A DNA stretch of 64,000 nt, from NCBI RefSeq assembly GCF_029906345.1, contig NZ_JARYGY010000006.1, positions 124,001-188,000 on the forward strand. Reading direction: 5' to 3'. This document shows, in pieces, positions 46,032 through 55,502 of this stretch; position 1 is the stretch's first letter, and each line of letters starts with the position of its first letter. Source of the stretch: Aquimarina mycalae (GTDB lineage: Bacteria; Bacteroidota; Bacteroidia; Flavobacteriales; Flavobacteriaceae). The position numbers were made by a program, and so were the translations under genes. The notes beneath the pieces were generated by a model. It searched no databases. It had not been told where the DNA came from and saw only the letters and a program-made list of their open reading frames with translations.

Positions 46032-47060
46032 TCAAGCTTCAATAACTTTATTTTTAAACACTTCTAGTATGATATAAAACTGTACTCCAAACAATAAAGA
46101 TGATAATACCAAATGTAGGGGTTGTGATAGAAATGGAAAATCAAAATAGTACATCAATATCCCTGTTAAAGCTTCTAAGGCTATGAGTCCTATGACCCAA
46201 TTTAGTTTTGATAAGCCAAGTTGCATTTTTTTGTTATACCATAGAAGCCATACATTGATTACTACAATCAAAATAGAAAATGATCTATGAATATAGAACG
46301 TAAGGGTAGGAGGATCTAACCATTGGGATTTTGCCAAATCAGCCACAATCTTTAGTTGCTCATCAATATGTTGTCGTACTTGAGTTCCTATGGCTACTTG
46401 AATTAAAGTAAAAATTGCCGAAAACAACAGAACATTCTTGAATGTGGTATTGAATCTAACAGACGTAATCCGTTCTCGAGTTAAGAAAAGTATGTATAAC
46501 AATATTGCCAGAATAATGAAGGCTACTAGCATATGGACAGTAATTCTAAGTGGAAGTAAATTAGAATCTACCACAATTTTTCCCAGCCAAGCCTGAAACC
46601 CCATAGCTATTATCGTTAAACCAGCGAGCAATGGTAATTTTCTTTTTTCTTTCCAGAACCATAATGATATAATAAACATCAATAAAATAGGTATTCCAGA
46701 AAGTACAGTAGTTAATCTGTTGATATATTCGATCCAAGTGTGCCACACATTAAATTTGGCATAATCGTGTTTGGTGTAGGGTTCCCAGTTACTAGAATTA
46801 TATGCCGTAGAAGAGGTGAAATCGTTGGTGGCAATTCTTAATTCTTTATTTAAAATAACGATAAAACCTTTTTGATACTCGTGATTAGGTTTCCATTGAA
46901 TTTGTGCCTCTTCAGTAGGAGGGATGTAGTATCCAAAGCACTTAGGCCAATCTGGACATCCCATTCCAGATCCAGTCATTCTAACTACAGCGCCAGCAAT
47001 TATAATTAGATAGATAAGGACAATAGATGCTATTACAAGTGGCCTGAAGTATTTTTTCAT
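46032..47060 (-). CDS. ctaA: haem A synthase (COX15/CtaA family)
   Basis: The 342-residue inner-membrane enzyme converts haem O to haem A for cytochrome oxidase. It has about eight helices, the GAVVRMTGSGMGCPDWPKCF signature near residue 22, conserved His residues in WHTWIEYINRLTTV and RITVHMLVAF, and a third His in FYIHRSFSILI. An insert between helices 1 and 2 (NHEYQKGFIVILNKELRIAT) is longer than in Bacillus CtaA but is usual in Bacteroidota. No oxidase gene is adjacent. Confidence 0.9.
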   Translation of the reverse strand: MKKYFRPLVIASIVLIYLIIIAGAVVRMTGSGMGCPDWPKCFGYYIPPTEEAQIQWKPNHEYQKGFIVILNKELRIATNDFTSSTAYNSSNWEPYTKHDYAKFNVWHTWIEYINRLTTVLSGIPILLMFIISLWFWKEKRKLPLLAGLTIIAMGFQAWLGKIVVDSNLLPLRITVHMLVAFIILAILLYILFLTRERITSVRFNTTFKNVLLFSAIFTLIQVAIGTQVRQHIDEQLKIVADLAKSQWLDPPTLTFYIHRSFSILIVVINVWLLWYNKKMQLGLSKLNWVIGLIALEALTGILMYYFDFPFLSQPLHLVLSSLLFGVQFYIILEVFKNKVIEA

Positions 47061-47085
47061 ATGATGATTGTATAAATTCTAGATG

Positions 47086-48510
47086 TTAATCATTCTTTAA
47101 CCCTAATTCTTCTCCTTTCTTGATCATAAACTGAAAAGCTTCGTCATGTTCATTGGATATTTCTCCTTCAAGAATAGCTTCTTTTATTGCTTCTTTTATA
47201 ATTCCAATTTCGCGCGAAGGTTTTATATTAAAGGCTTTCATAATTTCTTCCCCACTTACTGGCGGTTGAAAATTACGAATATGATCTCGTTCCTCTACTT
47301 CTACCATTTTCTGGCGAACTACCTTAAAATTATTATGATATTTTTTAAAACGCTTTGGATTTTTTGTGGTAATGTCTGCTTCGCAAAGCGTCATTAACTC
47401 CTCGATATAATCACCAGCATCAAATACTAATCTTCTAACTGCAGAATCCGTGACATCAGATGCGATAACTATAGGTCTAGAGCTCATTAATACCATTTTT
47501 TGCACAAATTTCATTTTGTCATTCAAAGGCATTTTAAGGCGCTTAAATAATTTAAATACCATTTTAGAACCTACAAACTCATGACCATGAAATGTCCATC
47601 CTACTTTTTTACTGAATCGTTTTGTAGGAGCTTTTCCGATATCATGTAATAAAGCTGCCCAGCGCAACCATAAGTCATCTGTATTTTGGGAAATATTATC
47701 AACTACTTCTAAGGTATGGTAAAAATTATCCTTGTGTTTCTGACCCTCTACTTCATCAATCCCTTTTAAGGCTTCTAATTCGGGCAATATATATGGTAAT
47801 AATCCTGTTTTTTCTAACAGCAAAAACCCTATAGATGGTTTTTCACTGAGCAAAATTTTATGTAACTCATCAACAATACGCTCTTTAGTGATGATTTTAA
47901 TACGATCTTTGTTTTTGGTAATAGCTTTTAACGATTTCTCTTCAATTTTAAAATTCAGTTGTGTAGCAAAACGTATGGCTCGCATCATCCTAAGAGGGTC
48001 ATCAGAGTATGTGATATCTGGATTTAATGGAGTACGGATAATTTTGGACCTTAAATCTTCTAATCCATCAAAAGGGTCAAGAATGTCACCAAAGTTTTCT
48101 TTGGAAAGATTCAAAGCTAACGCATTTATAGTAAAATCTCGTCGATTTTGATCATCCTGTAAGCTTCCGTTCTCTACAATAGGATTTCTACTATTTTCTT
48201 GATAAGATTCTTTTCTGGCACCTACAAACTCTACTTCGATATCATCAGCTTTTAACATAGCTGTACCGTAAGTCTTAAATATTTGAATTTTTGGATTATT
48301 AGGTAGTAATTTTGAAACTTCTTTTGCTAAGGCGATACCACTGCCAATTGCTACAATGTCAATATCCTTGGCAGTACCTCTTTGCAATATGAAATCTCTT
48401 ACAAATCCCCCAATTACATAACTTTCTAATTGGAGATTTGCTGCCGCTTTGGTTATAGTATTAAAAACAGAATGTTGTAATGCTTCTTTATAATTTTTGA
48501 CTTCCGACAT
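47086..48510 (-). CDS. cca: CCA tRNA nucleotidyltransferase / poly(A) polymerase family with HD domain
   Basis: The 474-residue enzyme has the nucleotidyltransferase head (YVIGGFVRDFILQRGTAKDI with the DxD metal pair), RRDFTINALALNL, and DDPLRMMRAIRFATQL. An HD domain follows (WLRWAALLHDIGKAPTKRFS) with a C-terminal helical part. It probably adds or repairs tRNA 3' CCA ends; a poly(A) polymerase role cannot be excluded by sequence reading. It sits between ctaA and the TsaC-like gene on one strand. Confidence 0.88.
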   Translation of the reverse strand: MSEVKNYKEALQHSVFNTITKAAANLQLESYVIGGFVRDFILQRGTAKDIDIVAIGSGIALAKEVSKLLPNNPKIQIFKTYGTAMLKADDIEVEFVGARKESYQENSRNPIVENGSLQDDQNRRDFTINALALNLSKENFGDILDPFDGLEDLRSKIIRTPLNPDITYSDDPLRMMRAIRFATQLNFKIEEKSLKAITKNKDRIKIITKERIVDELHKILLSEKPSIGFLLLEKTGLLPYILPELEALKGIDEVEGQKHKDNFYHTLEVVDNISQNTDDLWLRWAALLHDIGKAPTKRFSKKVGWTFHGHEFVGSKMVFKLFKRLKMPLNDKMKFVQKMVLMSSRPIVIASDVTDSAVRRLVFDAGDYIEELMTLCEADITTKNPKRFKKYHNNFKVVRQKMVEVEERDHIRNFQPPVSGEEIMKAFNIKPSREIGIIKEAIKEAILEGEISNEHDEAFQFMIKKGEELGLKND

Positions 48511-48518
48511 GAATCAAT

Positions 48519-49088
48519 TTACTTCCTGATAATTTTCACTGTACTATCGCCTCCAATTTTTATAATAGAGGAAGGCTTAGCATCCTTGTTTTTCAGTGGC
48601 AAATTTACAACATAGTCCACGCCTTCCAAAATCTCTTTGCTTATTTCTTTTAAGTTTCGAGGTGTCGATTTTCCACTGATATTAGCGGAAGTTGAAACGA
48701 TAGGGCGCTTAAATTTTCGAATTAACTTACTACAAAAAGGATCACGAGCGACTCGCAGTCCTAAGGTATTATCCGCTGCAATAAGGTTTTCGGCTACTCT
48801 TAGCGGTCTGTCATAGATTATTGTAGTTGCTTTTGTAGCGTATTTCAAGATATCATAAGCTACTTCAGGAACTTCTTCTACATATTGTTGTAACATTTTA
48901 AAATCGCTTACCAAACAGATCATAGTTTTACTATCAGCTCTTTGTTTTAGCGCATATATTTTATCAACAGCTTCTGCATTCGTAGCGTCACAACCAATTC
49001 CCCAAACCGTATCGGTAGGGTAAAGTATTAGACCTCCTTTTTTTAAAGTATCTATGGTTTTTTCTATTTCTATTCGTTGATCTTCCAT
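48519..49088 (-). CDS. tsaC: L-threonylcarbamoyladenylate synthase (Sua5/YrdC/TsaC)
   Basis: The 189-residue protein makes threonylcarbamoyl-AMP for the t6A37 tRNA modification. It carries GGLILYPTDTVWGIGCDATN (residues 15-34), KQRADSKTMICLVSD, VARDPFCSKLIRKFKRPIVS and STSANISGKSTP. It is the short TsaC form without the C-terminal Sua5 domain. Its start overlaps the stop of the upstream glycosyltransferase by one base, so it is probably cotranscribed with the glycan genes. Confidence 0.92.
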   Translation of the reverse strand: MEDQRIEIEKTIDTLKKGGLILYPTDTVWGIGCDATNAEAVDKIYALKQRADSKTMICLVSDFKMLQQYVEEVPEVAYDILKYATKATTIIYDRPLRVAENLIAADNTLGLRVARDPFCSKLIRKFKRPIVSTSANISGKSTPRNLKEISKEILEGVDYVVNLPLKNKDAKPSSIIKIGGDSTVKIIRK

Positions 49089-50074
49089 TAGTTAAATTTT
49101 GGAATTATATTTTCTTGATCTATGTATTTTGGTGCTTCAGTATTGAGATTTTCACCTTTAAGAACTTGTTTATATAGCTCAATATAGGATTCAGTCATCA
49201 CTTTAGCATTGAAATGTTGCACCGCATATTCATGACAGCGTCTAGGGTTATAGTCAAATTCTTTGATTGCTTTAGCAATGTTAACGCTATTGTTATCTGT
49301 ATAACCGACTTCTGGAGTAATCAACTCTTCTAAAGCACCAGTTTTGGTCCCAAAAACTGCACATCCAGCATATAAACTTTCAATAATAGCTAATCCAAAA
49401 GGTTCATGCCATTTTACAGGAAAAACAAGGCCTTTAGAGTGTTTAATGATTTCCATTTTCACCTTGTTGTTTACCATGCCTCTAAAAATGATTCTTGGGC
49501 TAAGAACATATCGTAAACCTCTTTTTATATTTCGGAAATTCCATTTTTTACCACCTAAGACATGTAATTTATTTCCAGAATCTAGTGCTATTTTAGCTGC
49601 ACCAAATACATTTTTAACTTTCCAAGCTGCTTTACCTAGAAAATGGAGATATCTCCTTTCTTGATCCAAAATAGGAGTAGGGTAATCATTCCAATCCAGA
49701 CCATTGTATACATACACGGATGATCCATAACGACTTGCATGATTTCTAGATATGAAAACTGTATTTATATCTAATGTTTCCTCTTTAGGAGGATTGGTAT
49801 GCATGGTTATGATACATGGTTTTTTTATGTTGTATAAAGGTGTATGACTTATATGTACTATATCTACATCATCAGGGATTTGTGTATTTAGATCTTCATT
49901 CTGGTTGAAAATTAATACTTCTGCAAAATCGCAACTAGAACCTGCACTAACCAGATATACAACTTCATGACCCAATGCGTGTAGCTCTTTGCCTAACCCC
50001 CATATAACTCTTTCTACTCCTCCATAATTAATAGCAGGAATAATTCCAGAGTTATCTGCAATCAATACTTTCAT
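49088..50074 (-). CDS. glycosyltransferase family 4-like
   Basis: The 328-residue GT-B enzyme opens with NSGIIPAINYGGVERVIWGL, the donor-side glycine loop of GT4 proteins, and has the C-terminal PVKWHEPFGLAIIESLYAGC with the conserved E-x7-E, then FGTKTGALEEL. It should transfer a sugar from a nucleotide donor to a surface glycan on the cytosolic side. It overlaps the next upstream gene by 4 bp (ATGA). Confidence 0.88.
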   Translation of the reverse strand: MKVLIADNSGIIPAINYGGVERVIWGLGKELHALGHEVVYLVSAGSSCDFAEVLIFNQNEDLNTQIPDDVDIVHISHTPLYNIKKPCIITMHTNPPKEETLDINTVFISRNHASRYGSSVYVYNGLDWNDYPTPILDQERRYLHFLGKAAWKVKNVFGAAKIALDSGNKLHVLGGKKWNFRNIKRGLRYVLSPRIIFRGMVNNKVKMEIIKHSKGLVFPVKWHEPFGLAIIESLYAGCAVFGTKTGALEELITPEVGYTDNNSVNIAKAIKEFDYNPRRCHEYAVQHFNAKVMTESYIELYKQVLKGENLNTEAPKYIDQENIIPKFN

Positions 50075-51000
50075 ACAATTGGTTTAATTTTTTGTTTATG
50101 TTTTAAAGACTTTGTCAAAGGAGCTTGAAGAAAAAGTGTATAAAATAACGGCCAATATTTTGGTTTTACAGTACTGCTAAAAAAGTATCGTATCTGTAAG
50201 TATGTTAATAAGATATAAAAAGGAATAATACCGTAATGTTTCTTAATAATATACAGAAGAGAGATTTTTAATTCTGTTTTTATTGCAACAGATTTTTCAG
50301 TACTTGCTCCATGATAATGAATAAAAGTAGCATCAGGAACCAGGTATGCAGATTTGTTGATTTTTGCTAAACGTTTACAGATATCTGTTTCTTCATAGTA
50401 TAAAAAAATATTAGTATCAAAACCTCCTACAGCATTAAAATCCTCTGCTCTAAAAAACATAAAACTACCTGCTATAAATTGCCCTTGTTGCGGTTTTGTA
50501 TAGAGTTTTTTGCGCTTTGGATATTTTTTAGGGTTTAATTTTTCAAGAATTTTCCTGCCAAAAATCTCTCTACTCAAGGACGCAAAATGATCTATAGTCG
50601 GTAAGATTTTTTTATCCTCGGTAAAAGCTTGTGGACCAGATACTCCTACATCATGGTTTTTGTCCATAAAGTTTTTCAAAGAAGCAAGGCAATCACTTTC
50701 GAGAATAGTGTCATTATTTACAAAAGCTAAATATTTTCCTGTTGCTTTTTGTACACCAATCATATTTCCACTGCCAAACCCAGTATTAATATTACTTCTG
50801 ATTAACTCAATCGAAGTAGTGTTTTTTATAGATTCAATATACTCATTAACTACTTTATAACTCTCTTTTTCAGATCCGTTATCCACTACAATATATTGAC
50901 AGGATAGTTGTGTAGAAGTATGGGTTAATAATGATTTAATACAGTTTACTGTATATGTTTCAGAATTGTAATTGATAATAATAACCGAAATATCGAACAT
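50071..51000 (-). CDS. glycosyltransferase family 2 (rhamnosyltransferase-like)
   Basis: The 309-residue GT-A enzyme starts FDISVIIINYNSETYTVNCI and has the donor-binding YLAFVNNDTILESDC (NDD-like motif), GSFMFFRAEDFNAVGGFDTN and YYEETDICKRL. The ED of the last segment is the usual catalytic-base region. A hydrophobic C-terminus (PFYILLTYLQIRYFFS) probably attaches to the membrane. It belongs to the glycan operon. Confidence 0.88.
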   Translation of the reverse strand: MFDISVIIINYNSETYTVNCIKSLLTHTSTQLSCQYIVVDNGSEKESYKVVNEYIESIKNTTSIELIRSNINTGFGSGNMIGVQKATGKYLAFVNNDTILESDCLASLKNFMDKNHDVGVSGPQAFTEDKKILPTIDHFASLSREIFGRKILEKLNPKKYPKRKKLYTKPQQGQFIAGSFMFFRAEDFNAVGGFDTNIFLYYEETDICKRLAKINKSAYLVPDATFIHYHGASTEKSVAIKTELKISLLYIIKKHYGIIPFYILLTYLQIRYFFSSTVKPKYWPLFYTLFLQAPLTKSLKHKQKIKPIV

Positions 51001-51002
51001 AC

Positions 51003-51806
51003 TTACTTTTTTAGATATTGATCAACTCCTTTTTCGATATAAGTAATTTTCTTTTCTGTGGTTTCTTTCTCGATGATTTCGTTTACATGGATATGACTTT
51101 TATCTTGTTCCTTATGATAGATATGATATACTATCCCTTTAAATTTCAGTCTTTTTCCTTTAATTCCTATATTTAATAGACGTTGAATCATTTCACTATC
51201 ATCAATTCCCCAACCCGTTAAGGATTCATTAAATCCATTAACCTTTAGGAAATCTTCTCTCCAAAAAGACATATTACAACCTCTTAGTTTAGAAGAACGT
51301 TTATCTTCTGTTTTGTATCTATTGGCAAGAAAAGGAATTCGCAAGGTTCGACCTCTTTTTTTGATGCCTTTAGAAAAGAAATTAAAGTGTGTTTGTTTTT
51401 TCTTAAACAGAGTGTCCAAATAATCTTCTTGTATATTTACTCTACTACCGTATAAAAAAACGCCCTTTTCTGCCAAAGAAAGATGATCTTTTACAAAATC
51501 TTTATGCATAATAATATCACCATCGATCTCTACGATATAATCATATTTAGCACTAGCTATGGCTTTATTCATGATGGCTGGCTTCTGATTTTTGTTGTCT
51601 TCGTGCCAGACATGATGTAATGGTACGGGAAAATCTTGTTGTATTCTTTTGATCAAATTGGCGGTATCTTCTCTCGAGCCATCATCAGCTACAATTACTT
51701 CATTAGGAAGATAGGTTTGATTTTTTATGCTTAAAAGTAATAACTCTAAAGCTTCAGGCCAATTATAGGTTGGTGTAACCAAAGAACAAGTAGGGTACTT
51801 CGCCAT
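51003..51806 (-). CDS. glycosyltransferase family 2
   Basis: The 267-residue enzyme has CSLVTPTYNWPEALELLLLS, EVIVADDGSREDTA, YIVEIDGDIIMHKDFV (DGD metal motif) and LTGWGIDDSEMIQRLLNIGI. The galactosyltransferase-like C-terminal half (SFWREDFLKVNGFNESLTGW) is very like that of the family 2 protein at 53543, suggesting related acceptors. It is the first gene of the operon running to tsaC. Confidence 0.88.
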   Translation of the reverse strand: MAKYPTCSLVTPTYNWPEALELLLLSIKNQTYLPNEVIVADDGSREDTANLIKRIQQDFPVPLHHVWHEDNKNQKPAIMNKAIASAKYDYIVEIDGDIIMHKDFVKDHLSLAEKGVFLYGSRVNIQEDYLDTLFKKKQTHFNFFSKGIKKRGRTLRIPFLANRYKTEDKRSSKLRGCNMSFWREDFLKVNGFNESLTGWGIDDSEMIQRLLNIGIKGKRLKFKGIVYHIYHKEQDKSHIHVNEIIEKETTEKKITYIEKGVDQYLKK

Positions 51807-51920
51807 TTTTAAATTATTTATGTTGCAAAGTAACGGATTTCTGTTAAAAGAATTTTATAGAACAGCTTTCCTTTTAAAAATCTTAAATAACTACCTTTGC
51901 TCATTATTTTTTAAAACATT

Positions 51921-52697
51921 ATGCCAAACAGATTTGTAGTACATGATTCTAAGAAGTTGTTAGCTTCTGATATAAAGAAGGCTATTGATAATTTTGAAGT
52001 GTATACTGAGATATTAGGTGATGCAGAGCGTAATGTGATTAAAATAGCTCCTCTGGAGGATAAAAAAGCTACTATAAAATCATTTAGAATTCCTAATGTA
52101 ATTAATCAGATAGCATATCGTTTTTTTAGGAAATCTAAGGCAGAACGTTCTTATATGTATGCAAATAAATTATTGGAAGCTGGAATTAAAACCCCTTTTC
52201 CTATTGCATATGAGATACAAACAACTCCTTTTTTGTTTAAAAAGAGTTATTATGTAAGTGAATTGATTGAGTGTGATCTTACATATCGAGAATTAACTAC
52301 GGATTTTAGTATTTCTGATCATGAAGAAATACTTAGAGCTTTTACAAGATTTACTTATGAATTACACAAACATGGTATAAATTTTCTTGATCATTCTCCA
52401 GGAAATACTTTGATTAAGAGAACTGCAAATGGATACGATTTTTATCTTGTTGATTTGAATCGAATGGAGTTTGGTGATATGAATTTTGAAACAAGAATTA
52501 AAAACTTTGCGCGTTTAACCATTCATGAATCCATGATTAAAGTGATGAGTAATGAATATGCAAAATGCACTGGCGAAAAAGAAGCTGAGATCTTTAAATT
52601 GATGTGGCAATATACACAAGAGTTCCAGAATCGCTATCATGGTAAGCGCAAATTGAAACGAAAGATCTTTTTCTGGAAAAAGAAATACAGAGAATAA
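51921..52697 (+). CDS. lipopolysaccharide-core kinase-like protein (WaaP/Kdo kinase family)
   Basis: The 258-residue protein resembles WaaP-type small-molecule kinases: an N-lobe with FRIPNVINQIAYRFFRKSKA, a catalytic loop HGINFLDHSPGNTLIKR and a metal-binding segment YDFYLVDLNRMEFGD. Such enzymes phosphorylate sugars of the inner lipopolysaccharide core. A TACCTTTG element lies at 51892-51899. It is divergent from one glycosyltransferase and convergent with another, so it is transcribed alone. Confidence 0.8.
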   Translation: MPNRFVVHDSKKLLASDIKKAIDNFEVYTEILGDAERNVIKIAPLEDKKATIKSFRIPNVINQIAYRFFRKSKAERSYMYANKLLEAGIKTPFPIAYEIQTTPFLFKKSYYVSELIECDLTYRELTTDFSISDHEEILRAFTRFTYELHKHGINFLDHSPGNTLIKRTANGYDFYLVDLNRMEFGDMNFETRIKNFARLTIHESMIKVMSNEYAKCTGEKEAEIFKLMWQYTQEFQNRYHGKRKLKRKIFFWKKKYRE

Positions 52698-52713
52698 CTT
52701 TATTATAATGTTT

Positions 52714-53472
52714 TTATCCTTCCTTTTTAATCAACTCTCTGAGTTTAGAGTATTTAAGAAAGGTAATATTAGCGGTCTGTACACTGATTACAAAACCATT
52801 GAAACCATCTAAAAATCCAAACCTTAGAAAATAAGCTTTAAAAAATGCCCAAGTTGGATTGAGGAGGATTTTCCAGATAGGTGCTTTTTTACCTAATTCA
52901 TAATAGGCTTGAGCAGATATAGTAGAAAACTTATCCGTTTTAAGATTAAACTCCTGATAAGTAGCATAATTCCAATGTAAGATGTCGCCTTTTAAATGCG
53001 AAGAAGCATTAGGAGTATGCAATTTGAAGGAGTCGTGAGGGTTAATGCCTTGCCATTCTCCTTTTCCTTTTATAAATGCTCTTAATTTTTTGTCGGGATA
53101 CCAATCCGAATATTTGATCCATTGACCACAAAAATTATTATATCGATTCATATAATAACCGTCATATTGCCAATTAGATTTTAGCTTAACTAATGAGTTT
53201 TGAAGCTCACAAGAAAGGGCTTCATCACCATCTAAGGATATAATGTGATCATATGTCGTTTGCGTAATAGCAAAGTTTTTTTGTTCTATATACCCTAAGA
53301 ATTTTTGTTGTACGAATTTAACATCAAATTGTTTACAAATCTCTTCAGTACGATCTGTAGAATATGAATCTACCACCACGATTTCATCTACTACGCCAAT
53401 TAATGAAGAAAGACATTTCTCAATTTTTTTTTCTTCATTATACGTAATAATAACAGCAGATAGTTTTATCAT
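52714..53472 (-). CDS. glycosyltransferase family 2 (WaaE/KdtX-like)
   Basis: The 252-residue enzyme has LSAVIITYNEEKKIEKCLSS, EIVVVDSYSTDRTEEIC and HIISLDGDEALSCEL (DGD motif), then YNNFCGQWIKYSDWYPDKKL, the hallmark of the WaaE beta-1,4-glucosyltransferase-like branch that decorates the lipopolysaccharide inner core. C-terminal helices (NPTWAFFKAYFLRFGFLDGF) fit a membrane-bound form. Confidence 0.88.
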   Translation of the reverse strand: MIKLSAVIITYNEEKKIEKCLSSLIGVVDEIVVVDSYSTDRTEEICKQFDVKFVQQKFLGYIEQKNFAITQTTYDHIISLDGDEALSCELQNSLVKLKSNWQYDGYYMNRYNNFCGQWIKYSDWYPDKKLRAFIKGKGEWQGINPHDSFKLHTPNASSHLKGDILHWNYATYQEFNLKTDKFSTISAQAYYELGKKAPIWKILLNPTWAFFKAYFLRFGFLDGFNGFVISVQTANITFLKYSKLRELIKKEG

Positions 53473-53542
53473 TAGGGTATTTTGTGATTGATTGATGTTT
53501 TAATTTTTAAGGTATCGTGCAAAAATAACTATTTTTGCGGCA

Positions 53543-54364
53543 ATGCAGTCACCAGAGATATCAGTAATCATTAGTACCTATAATCAACCAGCATGGTTAT
53601 ATAAGGTGCTTGTAGGTTATGAGTGTCAGAGTATCAATAACTTTGAGGTGATTATTGCTGATGATGGATCAAATGAAGAGACTAAAAAAATAATCTCAAC
53701 ATTTTCTAAAATAGCCAAATTTCGATTAACTCATATTTGGCATGAAGACCAAGGATTTCGAAAAACGGTAATACTTAATAAAGCAATTAAGGTTGCCAAT
53801 GCTAAATATTTATTATTTACAGATGGAGATTGTATCCCAAGAAATGACTTTGTAGAAACACATCTACGATTAAGAGAAGTTGGTTGGTTTTTGTCTGGAG
53901 GATATTTTAAACTTCCGAAAAATATTTCAGAGCTAATTTCAGAAAAACATATAAAAAGTCAATCTTGTTTTGAAGCTAATTGGCTAATAGAACAAGGATT
54001 AAAATCCTCTTTTAAATTGAATAAGTTAACGTCAAAAGGTGTTAAAGAGCGTTTTCTTAATGCTGTTACACCGACTAAAGCTACTTGGGATGGGATGAAT
54101 GTTTCTGGGTGGAAAAAGGATATTTTGTTAGTAAATGGCTTTGATGAACGTATGCAATATGGAGGCGAGGACAGAGAAATAGGAGAACGATTATTTAATT
54201 TGGGGATTAAAGCAAAACAGATTAGGTATAGTGCCATATGCATACATCTGTATCATGAAAGAGGATATGTGCAACCAGAAATGATTACAAAAAATAAAGC
54301 GATTAGAAAGGTTACGAAACGTGATACAGTAATAAGAACTCCTTTTGGAATAGAAAAAGATTAA
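53543..54364 (+). CDS. glycosyltransferase family 2 (galactosyltransferase-like)
   Basis: The 273-residue enzyme has ISVIISTYNQPAWLYKVLVG, FEVIIADDGSNEETKK, YLLFTDGDCIPRNDFV (DGDC metal motif), and WKKDILLVNGFDERMQYGGE followed by DREIGERLFNLGIKAK. A TATTTTTG element at 53530-53537 lies 6 bp before the start, so the leader would be very short or absent. It overlaps the convergent GT9 gene by 4 bp. Confidence 0.88.
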   Translation: MQSPEISVIISTYNQPAWLYKVLVGYECQSINNFEVIIADDGSNEETKKIISTFSKIAKFRLTHIWHEDQGFRKTVILNKAIKVANAKYLLFTDGDCIPRNDFVETHLRLREVGWFLSGGYFKLPKNISELISEKHIKSQSCFEANWLIEQGLKSSFKLNKLTSKGVKERFLNAVTPTKATWDGMNVSGWKKDILLVNGFDERMQYGGEDREIGERLFNLGIKAKQIRYSAICIHLYHERGYVQPEMITKNKAIRKVTKRDTVIRTPFGIEKD

Positions 54365-55425
54365 AGTTTTACATTCTTTAAATAAGACGAAAGCTTAGGT
54401 ATAATCAACTCTGAAGAAAAACTTTTGTATAATTCTAATGCCGAATCTTTCATCTCTTTTGGAGTTTTGTTACCGTATAATTCAGGTTTGAAATCATATA
54501 GATGAACAGAATCATGGATACTACCATCTTCGAACATATTCCAATCTTTTTTGATAATCCATGGTGAAAAAATAGTAAATGTGGGTTTGTCTAGTGCCTT
54601 TGCCATATTCACCGCGCCACCTTCATTTCCTATAAGCATATCACAATGAAAAAGAATTGCAATAAACTCACGTAAACTTTTTCCGAATACATTAAAATGA
54701 ATATGTTTTTTCGTATTTGTATTTGTTAATTCATATATCGATTTGGCGTCAGCTTCTTGATTAGGAATATAATTGAATAAAATATTCGCTTTAGTTGTGA
54801 AAACAATTTCATCAATAACCTTTGCCATATATTCAAAAGGAAGCGTTTTTCTCATTTCGCTACCCAAAACACCAATCATTACGAGTGGCTTTTCTGAAGT
54901 AATCTTATGCGATTCTAAATATGCTTTTGATGCATTTGTTTCTGCTTCTGTCAAAAATATTTTAGGATTGATAATGTTAGAAACCATTTCACTTTCTGAA
55001 TACACTAGCCTTAATCTATTTTCGATAGCAATCGAAGCATTAGTAATGGGTTCTGCTTTTCTATAAATGACTTCAGAATATAGAAACTGAGTATACCATT
55101 TATAAAAGGATACTTTTTTTGGCGCTTTTGAAAAATAGGATATGAGGTTACTTTCTAGTTTTCCGTATGCATCAATGACCAGATCATATTTGGATTTTTT
55201 TATTTCCTTTAAAAAAGAATAAAACTTCTTTTTGTGATCGCGGTATTCATTTTTAAACTCTATGACCTGATCAAAAAAAGGGTTTTCTAGAATGACAGGT
55301 TTCGTATTAGAATTAACCAGATAATCAATAGTTGCATCGGGATGTTTTTTCCTAAGTGCCTCACAAATAATAGTACTAGTAAGTACATCACCGATCATTT
55401 TTTGTTGAATGACTAATATTTTCAT
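54361..55425 (-). CDS. glycosyltransferase family 9 (heptosyltransferase-like)
   Basis: The 354-residue GT-B protein has the GT9 start ILVIQQKMIGDVLTSTIICE, KYDLVIDAYGKLESNLISYF, MIGVLGSEMRKTLPFEYMAK and the donor-site DMLIGNEGGAVNMAKALDKP. GT9 enzymes transfer heptose or other sugars to the inner core of lipopolysaccharide. It supports a core-oligosaccharide role for the whole locus. Confidence 0.88.
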   Translation of the reverse strand: MKILVIQQKMIGDVLTSTIICEALRKKHPDATIDYLVNSNTKPVILENPFFDQVIEFKNEYRDHKKKFYSFLKEIKKSKYDLVIDAYGKLESNLISYFSKAPKKVSFYKWYTQFLYSEVIYRKAEPITNASIAIENRLRLVYSESEMVSNIINPKIFLTEAETNASKAYLESHKITSEKPLVMIGVLGSEMRKTLPFEYMAKVIDEIVFTTKANILFNYIPNQEADAKSIYELTNTNTKKHIHFNVFGKSLREFIAILFHCDMLIGNEGGAVNMAKALDKPTFTIFSPWIIKKDWNMFEDGSIHDSVHLYDFKPELYGNKTPKEMKDSALELYKSFSSELIIPKLSSYLKNVKL

Positions 55426-55502
55426 TTGCGAACCTATTGATTAAAAGAATGAGCTTGCCTAAAAAAAAGACAAGCTCACAAGTATACATATTTTATTTGT
55501 AA

